Position numbers and translations under genes: made by a program. Below, piece by piece: positions 27,344 to 36,677 of a stretch of 64,000 bases of DNA. Every line of letters starts with the position of its first letter. Position 1 is the stretch's first letter. Source of the DNA: Bacteroidota bacterium. Its GTDB lineage: Bacteria > Bacteroidota > Bacteroidia > Cytophagales > Cyclobacteriaceae. The notes beneath the pieces were generated by a model. That model was not told where the DNA came from, did no database searches, and worked only from the letters and a program-made list of their open reading frames with translations. The stretch lies in the NCBI GenBank assembly GCA_018266055.1, contig JAFDYT010000002.1, positions 143,657 to 207,656 of the forward strand, read 5' to 3'.

Positions 27344-28468
27344 ATGAATCTTAACCTGAAATTTGCTCCAGGAAATGCCGATTTTTTTTCTACGTTGACT
27401 CAACGTGTGAATGGGTATTTTAAAACCAACCATATTGAGCGCACGGCCAACACCGAAATGGTGGTGAAAACCGTGTTTATGTTTGCTTTGTACTTCGTGC
27501 CTTACTTTGTTTTGATTAGCGGTTCGGTAGCGAGTGCTTGGGGTATGTTGGGCCTCTGCCTGATTATCGGTTTGGGAAAAGCGGGCATCGGCCTTTCGGT
27601 CATGCACGACGCCAACCACGGCTCATATTCCAACAAAACCTGGGTCAACAACCTTTTAGGTATTTCGCTCAACCTTATCGGAGGGCACGCTGTCAACTGG
27701 AAAGTACAACACAATGTATTGCATCACACCTATACCAACGTGCATGACGTGGATGAAGACATCAGCCCCCGGGGCGTGTTGCGCATGGCGCCAGGATCAA
27801 CCTGGCATCCGCTGCACCGCTATCAGCACATCTACGCGTGGTTTTTTTACGGCCTCCTTACTTTCGTGTGGATTGTGGCTAAAGATTATTCAAGGCTCAT
27901 CAAGTATGAAAAAGAAGGTTTGCTGAAAAAACAAAAAACCACCGCCGCCAAAGAGTGGACGATCTTGATTGTCTCCAAAATATTTTATTTCTCCTACATC
28001 ATCGTGCTTCCACTGGTGCTATTACCGGTAACCTGGTGGCAGGTGGCCCTTGGCTTTTTTGTGATGCATTTTGTTTCAGGATTTATACTAGCCATTATTT
28101 TTCAGCCGGCGCATGTGGTTGATGGAACAGAATATCCCGTAGCCGACGGCAAAGGCAATCTGGAAAACAATTGGGCGATTCATCAATTGCTAACCACTAC
28201 TGACTTTGGCCACAAAAACAAAATTCTTTCGTGGTATGTAGGCGGATTGAATTATCAGGTGGAACATCATTTGTTTCCCAATATCTGCCACGTGCACTAC
28301 CGCAACATTGCTCCTATTGTAGAGCAGACCGCTAAAGAGTTTGGATTGCCCTACAAATCAAAGGATACTTTCTTTCAAGCCGTGGCAGCACATGCCAAAT
28401 TGATGAAAGAGCTTGGCGCTGGACCAGAATTTAGACCAGCCGCGAAGCATTCGCTAAATCCCGCTTAA
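27344..28468 (+). CDS. Membrane fatty acid desaturase with QVEHH third histidine box
   Basis: The 374-residue integral membrane protein has the three histidine boxes that bind the di-iron centre: HDANH (88-92), HNVLHH (123-128) and QVEHH (ending H308-H309). Four to six membrane helices surround them. A Gln in the third box in place of His is typical of front-end (delta-5/delta-6-type) desaturases and of related bacterial acyl desaturases. No fused cytochrome b5 domain is present. It would introduce a double bond into membrane lipid acyl chains. Regioselectivity cannot be judged. Its last 15 bp overlap the convergent HAD gene. Confidence 0.9.
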   Translation: MNLNLKFAPGNADFFSTLTQRVNGYFKTNHIERTANTEMVVKTVFMFALYFVPYFVLISGSVASAWGMLGLCLIIGLGKAGIGLSVMHDANHGSYSNKTWVNNLLGISLNLIGGHAVNWKVQHNVLHHTYTNVHDVDEDISPRGVLRMAPGSTWHPLHRYQHIYAWFFYGLLTFVWIVAKDYSRLIKYEKEGLLKKQKTTAAKEWTILIVSKIFYFSYIIVLPLVLLPVTWWQVALGFFVMHFVSGFILAIIFQPAHVVDGTEYPVADGKGNLENNWAIHQLLTTTDFGHKNKILSWYVGGLNYQVEHHLFPNICHVHYRNIAPIVEQTAKEFGLPYKSKDTFFQAVAAHAKLMKELGAGPEFRPAAKHSLNPA

Positions 28469-28969
28469 AATAATATTTGCAGCCTCAAGAAGATTGGCCG
28501 ATTGAAAGTCGGCCTTATCTTTTTCTTCTATTTCGTCACCGATCTGAATGGTCTTTATCCCGAGTTTGCGGGCAGGGATAATATCGCGGCCACGGTCACC
28601 AATCATCCAGGATTTGGCAATATCTACATTGAACCGGGCTATCGCCTTTTCAAACATCAGCGTGCCAGGTTTTCGCAACAGCGAATCCGTAACCGAAGGA
28701 TGGTATGGCGAAAAGTAAAAGTGATCGATGACATGACCCGATTGCTCCTGAAAATACCGGTGGCATTCTTGCATCTGTTGCTGTGTGTACAACCCCTGTG
28801 CAATACCGGATTGATTGGTCACCACTACCAGCGAAAAATTATTGGCTTTTAAAAGTTTCAAGGCGTCGATCACTCCGGGAAGGATTTCGAAGCCTTCTAC
28901 TTTATACGTGTAGTTGGGATTGTCTTTGTTAATGACGCCATCGCGGTCGAGGAAAACACAAGGATTCAT
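28454..28969 (-). CDS. HAD-IIIA family phosphatase (GmhB/HisB-N-like)
   Basis: The 171-residue protein starts at the ATG at 28969. A longer frame from 29035 adds no family sequence. Motif I is FLDRDGVIN (residues 5-13) with the two catalytic aspartates, motif II is VVTNQSG, and motif III/IV lies in KPGTLMF...MIGDRGRDI. This matches D,D-heptose-1,7-bisphosphate phosphatase and histidinol-phosphatase relatives. The Cys/His zinc loop typical of GmhB is not seen, so the substrate stays open. It overlaps the upstream GT87 gene by ATGA and is translationally coupled to it. Confidence 0.85.
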   Translation of the reverse strand: MNPCVFLDRDGVINKDNPNYTYKVEGFEILPGVIDALKLLKANNFSLVVVTNQSGIAQGLYTQQQMQECHRYFQEQSGHVIDHFYFSPYHPSVTDSLLRKPGTLMFEKAIARFNVDIAKSWMIGDRGRDIIPARKLGIKTIQIGDEIEEKDKADFQSANLLEAANIILSGI

Positions 28970-30147
28970 GAATGAGCTAGTTGATCGGGTTTGAAAACAA
29001 GTTCGTAAAGAACGGTGAAGTAAATCACAATGCAAGGTATCGCCTTCACTGAAAAGGGATCGAAAAAATTATCCTGTATGAAATCTGGGAACACATCGGT
29101 GGCCGACAAGGAGGTAAAGACGAACGCCGAGAGGATGAGCATATTTCTCGCCCGCACTGATAGCCCTGAAGAAAAGTACCAAACTGCGGCGCCAACCATA
29201 GCGATGATAAACGTAGGGGACTCGGCTTTGTGGTTGAAGACGATCATCCAAAGCAACACCATGGCCAGCATGGCCAGCCGAAATTTGTAATTGTCAAAAT
29301 AGGGAAACCGTAAAAGCGGCAGCCCAAATAACACAAGCCCAATAAGTAATACGGCGTTGGGGTTTAATGCAAGAGATGTCCATGCCCTAACTACACCAAT
29401 CAACGAAAGAACATTGGGCACGTAATCGCTTTGCAGCAGCCGCCACCAGCTTTGGTATTGTGAAGCCAGGTGTGGCACACTCACCACCAGCAATGGAAGA
29501 ACGCCCAAGGCTACCACCGATAGTGCTCCATAAAAGGTCATTCTCCACCGTTGAGGATAGAGCAGGCAAAGGGCAAACGCAAACAGTCCGAAAAGTTTGA
29601 TATAGGCCGTCAATGCGATCAGAACACACGCCCACAAGAACTTTCCACGTTCCATCATGGCGAACGCAAGGACTATGAAGCCTGCGATCAGCGCATTGCT
29701 TTGAGCGCTTTGCAGGCTGGTCAGCAATTCAACGATAGATAATAAAACAATCAGGTTTCTTGCCTTCAACTCAAGGCCAGGGAGCATCCTTACGCCAAGG
29801 AAGAGCGCCAGCGCATTGATCAGGTTCCACAAAAGCAAACCAAGCCAGTCCGGCAACCATGCCAATCCGCCAAACAATAGAGCGAAGGTCGGGCTGTATT
29901 TGTACAAGTCCCAATGCTCCTCGGGATAAAGGCTGTACAAATCTTTACCATCGATAAAATGAACAAACGACTGCTTGAAGATTATATAGTTGTTATACTG
30001 AGTATAGGTAGCTTCAGGCGCCTCAGCTTGAAATTTTTTTAGACCTCCGAAATATGCCTGCGCTGCAGAAATTAGTGCGACAAGCCCAACCAAATAAAAT
30101 AGTGTGAGCCTGCGGTTAAGGAAAAAATCTTTTAGTTTACTGTACAT
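28966..30147 (-). CDS. GT87-family (DUF2029) polyprenol-sugar glycosyltransferase
   Basis: This 393-residue protein has about nine to ten membrane helices. After the first helix an external loop contains YNNYIIFKQSFVHFIDGKDLYSLYP, resembling the DxY-type loop of the mannosyltransferase-like GT-C family GT87. Such enzymes transfer sugars from polyprenyl phosphate donors on the outer face of the inner membrane. The GT2 gene just across the divergent intergenic region encodes a likely polyprenyl-phosphate sugar synthase, which could supply its donor. Acceptor unknown. Confidence 0.82.
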   Translation of the reverse strand: MYSKLKDFFLNRRLTLFYLVGLVALISAAQAYFGGLKKFQAEAPEATYTQYNNYIIFKQSFVHFIDGKDLYSLYPEEHWDLYKYSPTFALLFGGLAWLPDWLGLLLWNLINALALFLGVRMLPGLELKARNLIVLLSIVELLTSLQSAQSNALIAGFIVLAFAMMERGKFLWACVLIALTAYIKLFGLFAFALCLLYPQRWRMTFYGALSVVALGVLPLLVVSVPHLASQYQSWWRLLQSDYVPNVLSLIGVVRAWTSLALNPNAVLLIGLVLFGLPLLRFPYFDNYKFRLAMLAMVLLWMIVFNHKAESPTFIIAMVGAAVWYFSSGLSVRARNMLILSAFVFTSLSATDVFPDFIQDNFFDPFSVKAIPCIVIYFTVLYELVFKPDQLAHS

Positions 30148-30194
30148 CAGTTTGCTACAAAAATGATACTTTAGCCTTCTTAAATTCCTTTGCC

Positions 30195-30935
30195 GTGAGC
30201 AATGCCCTGGTCATCATACCCACGTACAACGAAAAGGAGAACATCGTCCAGATCGTTCAGGCCGTATTTAATCAGCCGAAAGATTTTCATTTGCTCATCA
30301 TCGACGATAATTCACCCGATGGCACGGGAGGCATGGTCAAAGTTCTGCAAAATACTTACAATACTCCTTCCGAAACAAAACTTCACTTAATAGAAAGAGC
30401 CGGAAAGTTGGGGCTTGGCACGGCATACATCGAAGGGTTTCGCTTCGCAGAAAAAAACGGGTATGATTTTATCCTGGAAATGGATGCTGATTTTTCGCAC
30501 GACCCCCGCGACCTGAACCGGCTTTACCTGGCTTGTGCCGAAGGTGGGTTCGACCTTGCCGTTGGCTCGCGCTATTCCACCGGCGTGAATGTGGTGAACT
30601 GGCCTATGAGCCGCGTCCTCCTCTCCTATTTTGCCAGTCGCTATGTGCAGTTCATTACGGGTATCCCCATTCATGATACCACGGCAGGTTTCGTCTGCTA
30701 TCGTCGGGCGGTGTTGGAAAAAATTCCTTTGGATAAAGTGAAGTTCATAGGGTACGCATTTCAGATCGAAATGAAATTTCTTACCTGGAAATATAAATTC
30801 AAGATCACGGAAGTTCCGATCATTTTTACAGACCGTACGCTGGGTCAATCCAAGATGTCTGTAGGAATTTTCAAAGAAGGATTTCTCGGCGTCATTCAAA
30901 TGACGATCCGGAGCTGGTTCAGAAAGTTTGATTAA
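30195..30935 (+). CDS. Polyprenol monophosphomannose synthase-like GT2
   Basis: The 246-residue protein is a single GT-A domain without obvious membrane helices: VIIPTYNEKENI at the start, DDNSPDGT, then EMDADFSHDP, which carries the DXD metal site. Length and motifs fit dolichol/polyprenol-phosphate mannose synthase (DPM1-like), which moves a sugar from GDP-mannose or similar to a polyprenyl phosphate. The start is a GTG at 30195, with no in-frame ATG near. It is divergent from the GT87 gene (47-bp gap), a likely user of its product. Confidence 0.9.
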   Translation: MSNALVIIPTYNEKENIVQIVQAVFNQPKDFHLLIIDDNSPDGTGGMVKVLQNTYNTPSETKLHLIERAGKLGLGTAYIEGFRFAEKNGYDFILEMDADFSHDPRDLNRLYLACAEGGFDLAVGSRYSTGVNVVNWPMSRVLLSYFASRYVQFITGIPIHDTTAGFVCYRRAVLEKIPLDKVKFIGYAFQIEMKFLTWKYKFKITEVPIIFTDRTLGQSKMSVGIFKEGFLGVIQMTIRSWFRKFD

Positions 30936-30941
30936 GGAATA

Positions 30942-32309
30942 TTAGTCAAACCGTATCGCCTGCACCGGCTGCACGCGTGCGATGAACCGCGTAGGCAAAA
31001 GCAACACCAGCGACACCACAGCGAAAACAATCAGGTTCAGGATAATCACAGTGCCCCACTCCCATTGCACCGGCACATAACTCATGTAGTAATCGTGCGC
31101 GTTCAGCTTGATCAGATGAAATTGATATTGCAGGAAACAAATTCCTAGGCCGACGGCATTTCCATACAGCAAACCCCGGGCGATCAAACTCATTCCGTTA
31201 TAAATAAAGATGGATCGAACCAATTTATTTTGTGCGCCGATGGCTTTGAGAAGGCCCACCATCGGAATTCGTTCCATCACCAAAATTAAAATCACGGAAA
31301 TCATATTCACACTCACGACGGTTAGAATAATAACGAGCAGAATTCTGACTTGCCGTTTTACAAGATCCAGCCATTCAAAAACCTGAATGTATTTGTCGCG
31401 CACCGTCTCAATGTTTAGGTCGTAATCCATTGGTTCGCCAATGTCGCGCTGAGCACGGTTTAAGGCTGCTTCGTCGAAATCGAATTTATAATCCCACAAC
31501 GCTGACACCGTGGATAGAAACTTACTCTCTTCCTCCGGGTTATTGATAATGTGCTCTTCAATCGCTCTCCAATAATTATTGAAGTCATCCTTGCGAAGTT
31601 GATATGAATTGAATGCCTTAAAATCAATCAGCACCTCAAGTCCTCCAGCTTGATTTTCATTCCATCCATTAAGCTGTTGCACCATGCGCAGGTCGCCGAT
31701 GATCACTTTGCTATCAAAATAATCCGAGAGGTTTGTTTCGTAGATGCCTACGATCTTGAGTTTGCGGTATCGCGGAGGGTTTTGAAAGAAATGAAGAATG
31801 ACTGCATCTCCTACTTTTGCATTGATTTTGTTAGCGATCGCTCTGCTCAAAACAATTTCATGCGAATATCCTGAGTCAGGGAAGGTAATGAATTTCCCTT
31901 CCACCATGTTTTCCTGAAACGCCGGTTGATTAAAGCTCCTGCCAACTCCTTTGAGGATAATCCCCAGCACTTCGTTTTCAGTTTTGATCAGGCCCGCCTT
32001 GTGGCTATACTCCTGCACGTGCTTTATAAAAGGATATTTTTCTGGATGACTGTACACATCGATGTTGAAGTCAAAAGGCTGCTCGGCCACCGCATTGTTC
32101 ATCGTAAATTTGGTGATCAGCAAATGATTGCTGAAGCCATACACACGCTCCTTCACCGCCGTTTGAAACCCGTGCATGATCAGAAAAGAGACGATAGCAG
32201 CGGCCAGGCCAATGGCAATACTACCGACGGCCACTTTGTGTATGGTAGACGAAAAACTTCCGGCTTGCGTCGACCGTATTCTTTTCGATATGAAATACGA
32301 AAGGTTCAC
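30942..32309 (-). CDS. FtsX/LolE-like ABC transporter permease
   Basis: The 455-residue protein has one N-terminal helix (about 25-48), a large periplasmic domain (50-320, MacB-PCD-like) and three C-terminal helices, the topology of LolC/LolE and FtsX-type permeases. The text FISKRIRS at the start and PVQAIRFD at the end is usual for this group in Bacteroidota. By analogy it would couple ATP hydrolysis by a partner ATPase to lipoprotein release or to another envelope process. No ATPase gene is adjacent, so the partner is encoded elsewhere. Confidence 0.88.
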   Translation of the reverse strand: MNLSYFISKRIRSTQAGSFSSTIHKVAVGSIAIGLAAAIVSFLIMHGFQTAVKERVYGFSNHLLITKFTMNNAVAEQPFDFNIDVYSHPEKYPFIKHVQEYSHKAGLIKTENEVLGIILKGVGRSFNQPAFQENMVEGKFITFPDSGYSHEIVLSRAIANKINAKVGDAVILHFFQNPPRYRKLKIVGIYETNLSDYFDSKVIIGDLRMVQQLNGWNENQAGGLEVLIDFKAFNSYQLRKDDFNNYWRAIEEHIINNPEEESKFLSTVSALWDYKFDFDEAALNRAQRDIGEPMDYDLNIETVRDKYIQVFEWLDLVKRQVRILLVIILTVVSVNMISVILILVMERIPMVGLLKAIGAQNKLVRSIFIYNGMSLIARGLLYGNAVGLGICFLQYQFHLIKLNAHDYYMSYVPVQWEWGTVIILNLIVFAVVSLVLLLPTRFIARVQPVQAIRFD

Positions 32310-32335
32310 TTCGATGAGTTACCTTGCAAAATAAT

Positions 32336-32343
32336 CAAAAGTA
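32336..32343 (-). promoter_or_regulatory. Bacteroidota -7 promoter element for the permease gene
   Basis: On the minus strand this reads TACTTTTG, a perfect TAnnTTTG, 26 bp before the ATG at 32309. It overlaps the region just upstream of the divergent NamZ-like gene. Confidence 0.45.
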
Positions 32344-32345
32344 AA

Positions 32346-33533
32346 ATGATTACGGCTATGAATCGACGAATCCATTTTATGACTGGCGTGGCAATTTTCC
32401 TTTCGGTGTTTCTGTTTTCGCATGCCGTAAATGGTCAGGCGAATACAAAAATTGTTACCGGCGCTGAGCAGCTTGATAAACTCTTGCCTTTGCTTCAGAA
32501 TAAGTCTGTGGCACTGCTCGTCAACAATACCTCGGTGATCGGCCAAACGCACCTGGTCGATACACTGCAAAAACTAAAAGCGAACATTAAAAAAATATTT
32601 TCACCTGAACATGGCTTTCGTGGAAAGGTAGAAGCAGGAGAAACCATCGATAATGAAATTGACGCGGCCACCGGGATTTCCGTAGTGTCGCTTTACGGCA
32701 ACAAAAAGAAGCCTACGCCCGAGCACTTGGCTGACGTCGATGTAGTCATCTTTGACATTCAGGATGTAGGCACGCGGTTTTTCACCTATATCAGTTCGAT
32801 GCATTACCTGATGGAAGCTTGCGCCGAAAACAAAAAGAAAGTAATTGTGCTTGACCGACCCAACCCGAACGGACATTACATCGACGGGCCCGTGTTGAAT
32901 ATGTCGCTAAAATCTTTTGTGGGGATGCACCCGATTCCGATTGTACACGGGCTCACCGTGGGTGAACTTGCACGCATGATCAATGGTGAAGGTTGGCTGG
33001 CCGGCGGTATCACGTGCGATTTGGAAGTAGTCGCCATGAAAAATTATGATCACCAAAAAAAATATTCACTGCTCATCAAGCCTTCGCCTAATCTGCCGAA
33101 CGATCACGCCATTGCGTTATATCCCTCCACATGCTTGTTTGAAGGAACGGTGATGAGTCTTGGAAGAGGAACTAAAAATCCATTTGAGTTGCTGGGTAAT
33201 CCCTTACTGAAAAATCAGCCGTTTCAATTCAAACCGGAAAGCATTGAAGGCATGGCAAAAAATCCGCCACACGAAAATAAAATCTGTTACGGCGTTGATT
33301 TGCGCAACGAAAAACCAACAAACTACATTTCACTGAAGTATCTGATCCTGTTCTACAACCTGTATCCCGACAAGGATAAATTTTTTATTCCCTACTTCAA
33401 CACGCTTGCCGGAAATACGCAACTTAAAGAGCAGATCAAAAAAGGAATGAGCGAAGAGGATATTCGTGCCACCTGGAAAAAGGATCTGAACGAATACAAA
33501 AAGAAGCGCAAGAAATATCTTCTCTATAACTAA
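32346..33533 (+). CDS. Secreted exo-beta-N-acetylmuramidase NamZ-like (DUF1343, GH171)
   Basis: The 395-residue protein starts at the ATG at 32346, with another in-frame ATG at 32358. The frame is open much further upstream, but that part is antisense to the permease gene. Signal peptide to about residue 31 (SHAVNGQ). SPEHGFRGKVEAGE, VVIFDIQDVGTRFFTYISSM and VLDRPNPNG are the family signature blocks. Characterised NamZ enzymes remove terminal MurNAc from peptidoglycan fragments and feed wall recycling. Activity here is inferred from family membership. It sits 23 bp before nth. Confidence 0.9.
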   Translation: MITAMNRRIHFMTGVAIFLSVFLFSHAVNGQANTKIVTGAEQLDKLLPLLQNKSVALLVNNTSVIGQTHLVDTLQKLKANIKKIFSPEHGFRGKVEAGETIDNEIDAATGISVVSLYGNKKKPTPEHLADVDVVIFDIQDVGTRFFTYISSMHYLMEACAENKKKVIVLDRPNPNGHYIDGPVLNMSLKSFVGMHPIPIVHGLTVGELARMINGEGWLAGGITCDLEVVAMKNYDHQKKYSLLIKPSPNLPNDHAIALYPSTCLFEGTVMSLGRGTKNPFELLGNPLLKNQPFQFKPESIEGMAKNPPHENKICYGVDLRNEKPTNYISLKYLILFYNLYPDKDKFFIPYFNTLAGNTQLKEQIKKGMSEEDIRATWKKDLNEYKKKRKKYLLYN

Positions 33534-33556
33534 TCACCAATTGTGATCCAATAAAA

Positions 33557-34198
33557 ATGGCCGTGACGAAAGCACAGAAAGTTGCTGACATCCTTCACAC
33601 ACTTAATACGTATTTCCCTAGTCCGGAAGTGCCCTTGCATCACAAAGATGCCTACACGTTGCTGATCTCTGTGTTGCTTTCGGCACAGTGCACGGATGAA
33701 CGAGTGAACAAGACGACGCCTGCACTTTTCAAACTTGCCGACAATCCTTACGACATGATGAAATTGTCGGTGGAAGAAATCCGTGAGATCATTAAACCAT
33801 GCGGGCTTTCGCCTATGAAATCGAAAGGGATTGCTGGCTTGTCCAGAATTCTTGTCGAAAAATACAATGGGCAAGTGCCTTCCACTTTCGAGGCGTTGGA
33901 AGAGCTGCCAGCCGTGGGCCATAAAACTGCCTCGGTGGTGATGACACAATGGTTTGGCGTGCCAGCCTTTCCCGTCGACACTCATATTCACAGGCTTGCT
34001 TACCGTTGGGGACTTACGAATGGAAAAAATGTAGAACAAACTGAAAAGGATTTGAAGCGACTGATTCCCGAAAAAGAGTGGAATAAAGTTCATCTTCAGA
34101 TCATTTATTTTGGCCGACAATTTTGTCCCGCTAGAGGGCATGTGTGGACGGAGTGCCCGGTCTGTAAAAAATACTTGCGAAAAGAACTCAGAGATTAA
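33557..34198 (+). CDS. nth: Endonuclease III-type DNA glycosylase/AP lyase
   Basis: The 213-residue protein has the helix-hairpin-helix LPAVGHKTASVV with catalytic Lys123 and then VDTHIHRLAYRWGL with catalytic Asp141. It removes oxidised pyrimidines and cuts at abasic sites. The C-terminal Fe-S loop is unusual: Cys190, Cys200 and Cys203 are present, but there is no fourth Cys after them and the first spacing is nine residues rather than the classic six. The stop codon shares its last base with the ATG of fmt, so the two are translationally coupled. Confidence 0.95.
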   Translation: MAVTKAQKVADILHTLNTYFPSPEVPLHHKDAYTLLISVLLSAQCTDERVNKTTPALFKLADNPYDMMKLSVEEIREIIKPCGLSPMKSKGIAGLSRILVEKYNGQVPSTFEALEELPAVGHKTASVVMTQWFGVPAFPVDTHIHRLAYRWGLTNGKNVEQTEKDLKRLIPEKEWNKVHLQIIYFGRQFCPARGHVWTECPVCKKYLRKELRD

Positions 34199-35121
34199 TG
34201 AATCAACTACGCATCATCTTTATGGGCACGCCCGAGTTTGCAGTGCCAAGCCTGGAAGTCCTCGTTGAAAATAAATTCAACGTAGTAGCGGTCATTACTG
34301 CGCCCGACAAACCACAGGGCCGCGGACAAAAGCTTACGGCATCGCCGGTGAAAGAATGTGCGATCAAGCACAACATTCCGGTGCTGCAACCTACCAATTT
34401 AAAATCGCCTGAATTTCTTCAAGAGCTCAAAAGCTATGAAGCTAATCTTCAAGTAGTAGTTGCGTTTCGTATGTTACCTGAAATGGTGTGGGCAATGCCT
34501 GCACTCGGTACATTCAATCTTCACGCAAGTCTTTTACCCCAGTACCGTGGCGCCGCGCCGATCAACTGGGCGATCATCAATGGTGAAAAAGAAACCGGTG
34601 CGACTACTTTTTTCTTAAAACATGAAATTGATACGGGCAGCATAATTTTTCAGGAGAAGGAACCGATTCACGACGATGATGATGTCGGCCAGCTCTATGA
34701 ACGACTCATGCACAAAGGCGCACAACTTGTATTGAAAACAGTAAAAGCTATCGAGGCCGGAGACTATCCTTCACAACCGCAAAACGAGTCAGGAGAAATC
34801 AAGCATGCTCCAAAAATTTTTAAAGAGACTTGTGAAATCAAGTGGAACCAGTCAGCGGAATCCATCAGAAATTTTGTGCGTGGGTTAAGTCCTTATCCTG
34901 CGGCCTGGACAACTCTGAATGGCAAAGTCTATAAACTTTTCAAAGTGAAATCGATCGTAGACAATCAGGTGTTAAACGTGCAACCCGGAGAATACAAGAC
35001 CGACAACAAAACTTTTCTTCAGGTGAAAACTCAGGACGGATGGATCACCGTCCTGGAGTTTCAACCCGAGGGTAAAAAGAAAATGAGTGTCGAAGAATAT
35101 TTCCGCGGAAATAAAATTTAA
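34198..35121 (+). CDS. fmt: Methionyl-tRNA formyltransferase
   Basis: This 307-residue protein begins MNQLRIIFMGTPEFAVPSLE, the standard Fmt opening. NLHASLLPQYRGAAPINWAI contains the catalytic Asn-His-Asp region. A C-terminal OB-like domain (about 205-307) binds the tRNA acceptor arm. It formylates initiator Met-tRNA using 10-formyl-THF. It is coupled to nth by a one-base overlap, and its stop codon directly abuts that of the convergent MATE gene with no bases between. Confidence 0.97.
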   Translation: MNQLRIIFMGTPEFAVPSLEVLVENKFNVVAVITAPDKPQGRGQKLTASPVKECAIKHNIPVLQPTNLKSPEFLQELKSYEANLQVVVAFRMLPEMVWAMPALGTFNLHASLLPQYRGAAPINWAIINGEKETGATTFFLKHEIDTGSIIFQEKEPIHDDDDVGQLYERLMHKGAQLVLKTVKAIEAGDYPSQPQNESGEIKHAPKIFKETCEIKWNQSAESIRNFVRGLSPYPAAWTTLNGKVYKLFKVKSIVDNQVLNVQPGEYKTDNKTFLQVKTQDGWITVLEFQPEGKKKMSVEEYFRGNKI

Positions 35122-36531
35122 CTACACCTTCACCGTCTTCCACGTTCCGCGACGGAATAAGTAAATCCCGGCTACGGCAATCACCGATTCGGCGATAGCA
35201 ATCGCAGCATATACGCCATTTGGCCCGAAGTTAAATTCAATAGCCAGCGCATACGCCAATGGAATCTGAAAACACCAGAAGCCAAAGAGATTGAGCAGCG
35301 TCGGCGTTTTCGTATCACCCGCTCCGTTGAAAGATTGTGTGATTACCATTCCATATCCGTAAAACAAATAGCCGAAGGCAACAATCTGAAGGCATTGAGT
35401 ACCGTAGCCCACGACCAGTTCATCGGAAGAAAAGAACCGCAGAATCGGTGATGATAAAAACAGGAAGATCACCATGATAAATCCTAGAAACACCATGTTG
35501 TAAAATCCTGCTTTCCAAACTGATTTTTCAGCGCGTTCCGGTTGTTGTGCGCCGAGATTCTGTCCCACCAAAGTGGCCGCCGCATTGGCCATTCCCCACG
35601 AGGGAAGAATGGTAAAGACAATGACGCGAATGGCGATGGTGTAGCCCGCCATGGCCGCACTGCCGAAATGTGAAATAATGCGCGCCAGGAAAACCCAACT
35701 CGCCGATGAAATTAAAAACTGGCTTGTGCCGCCAGCAGAAACCTGAAGCACTTGCTTGATAATTTTCCAATCGACTTTGAAGTTGCGGGCATTCATTTTC
35801 ACAATACCCTTGTTGGAGAATAAGTAATACAATTGAAAGAGCACGCCTACTCCCCGACCGATGTTTGTTGAGATCGCTGCACCTTCCACGCCAAATGCAT
35901 GCACCGGCCCAAGCCCGAAAATCAAAATCGGGTCGAGCACCATGTTGATGAGATTGGCTAGCCACAGCGCACGCATGGCAATGGCTGCGTTACCTGCTCC
36001 GCGAAAAATTCCGTTGATCAAAAAGAGCATCATGATGGTCATGTTGCCGGTGAGCATCCAGAAAGTAAACCCTGAGCCAATTTGAATGACCGATTCAGAA
36101 GCGCCCATAAGACGCAACAAATCGTCATAGAAAAAGATACCCGCTACGCTGATCATCAACGAGACGGTCACACCTACCAGCATGGCTTGCACACCTGCCA
36201 CTGCGGCACCTTCGTTGTCTTTCTCACCAACACGCCGGGCCACCAGCGCTGTAGCGCCCATGCTTATACCCCAAGCGACGGAATACACCAGAGCCAACAT
36301 GGATTCGGTGAGACCAATGACCGCCACGGCATCGCTGTTGTTTAGCCGGCTGACAAAGAAAATATCAACCACAGCAAATACCGACTCCATCGCCATCTCT
36401 AGAATCATAGGAATTGATAATAGAAAAATGGCCTTGTTGATACTGCCTTCTGTAAAGTTTTGCTCTTCGCCGCGTACGGCAACTTTGAAAAGCTTAAAGA
36501 AATATTGAATACGTGAAATAAATTTCATCAT
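35122..36531 (-). CDS. MATE-family multidrug/cation antiporter
   Basis: The 469-residue protein has twelve predicted membrane helices in two homologous halves. SIPMILEMAMESVFAVVDIFFVSRL near the start and VGQNLGAQQPERAEKS in the second half are typical of MATE exporters (NorM-like). Such proteins expel organic cations or drugs using a sodium or proton gradient. A long predicted 5' leader of about 140 nt contains an inverted repeat, so its expression may be regulated after transcription starts. Substrate unknown. Confidence 0.92.
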   Translation of the reverse strand: MMKFISRIQYFFKLFKVAVRGEEQNFTEGSINKAIFLLSIPMILEMAMESVFAVVDIFFVSRLNNSDAVAVIGLTESMLALVYSVAWGISMGATALVARRVGEKDNEGAAVAGVQAMLVGVTVSLMISVAGIFFYDDLLRLMGASESVIQIGSGFTFWMLTGNMTIMMLFLINGIFRGAGNAAIAMRALWLANLINMVLDPILIFGLGPVHAFGVEGAAISTNIGRGVGVLFQLYYLFSNKGIVKMNARNFKVDWKIIKQVLQVSAGGTSQFLISSASWVFLARIISHFGSAAMAGYTIAIRVIVFTILPSWGMANAAATLVGQNLGAQQPERAEKSVWKAGFYNMVFLGFIMVIFLFLSSPILRFFSSDELVVGYGTQCLQIVAFGYLFYGYGMVITQSFNGAGDTKTPTLLNLFGFWCFQIPLAYALAIEFNFGPNGVYAAIAIAESVIAVAGIYLFRRGTWKTVKV

Positions 36532-36603
36532 TGTTGAAAGTGAAAATAATTATAAATAGAAAATTGAATCTGAGCCAATAACGGCTTTAAGGAAAAAATA
36601 AAC

Positions 36604-36639
36604 TGGTACCGATTTATCCGAGGGAAACGATGGGTACCA
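36604..36639 (-). promoter_or_regulatory. Inverted repeat in the MATE gene leader
   Basis: TGGTACC at 36604-36610 is mirrored by GGTACCA at 36633-36639 with a 22-nt spacer, in the predicted untranslated leader. It could be a stem in the RNA or an operator. Function not known. Confidence 0.3.
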
Positions 36640-36677
36640 AAACTGCCAGATTCATATTCGTAATCGTAAAGTGACTG

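Noticed and set aside
31926-32345. N-terminal 140-codon extension of the NamZ-like gene
   Set aside because: It is antisense to the permease gene, and the signal peptide begins at 32346-32358.
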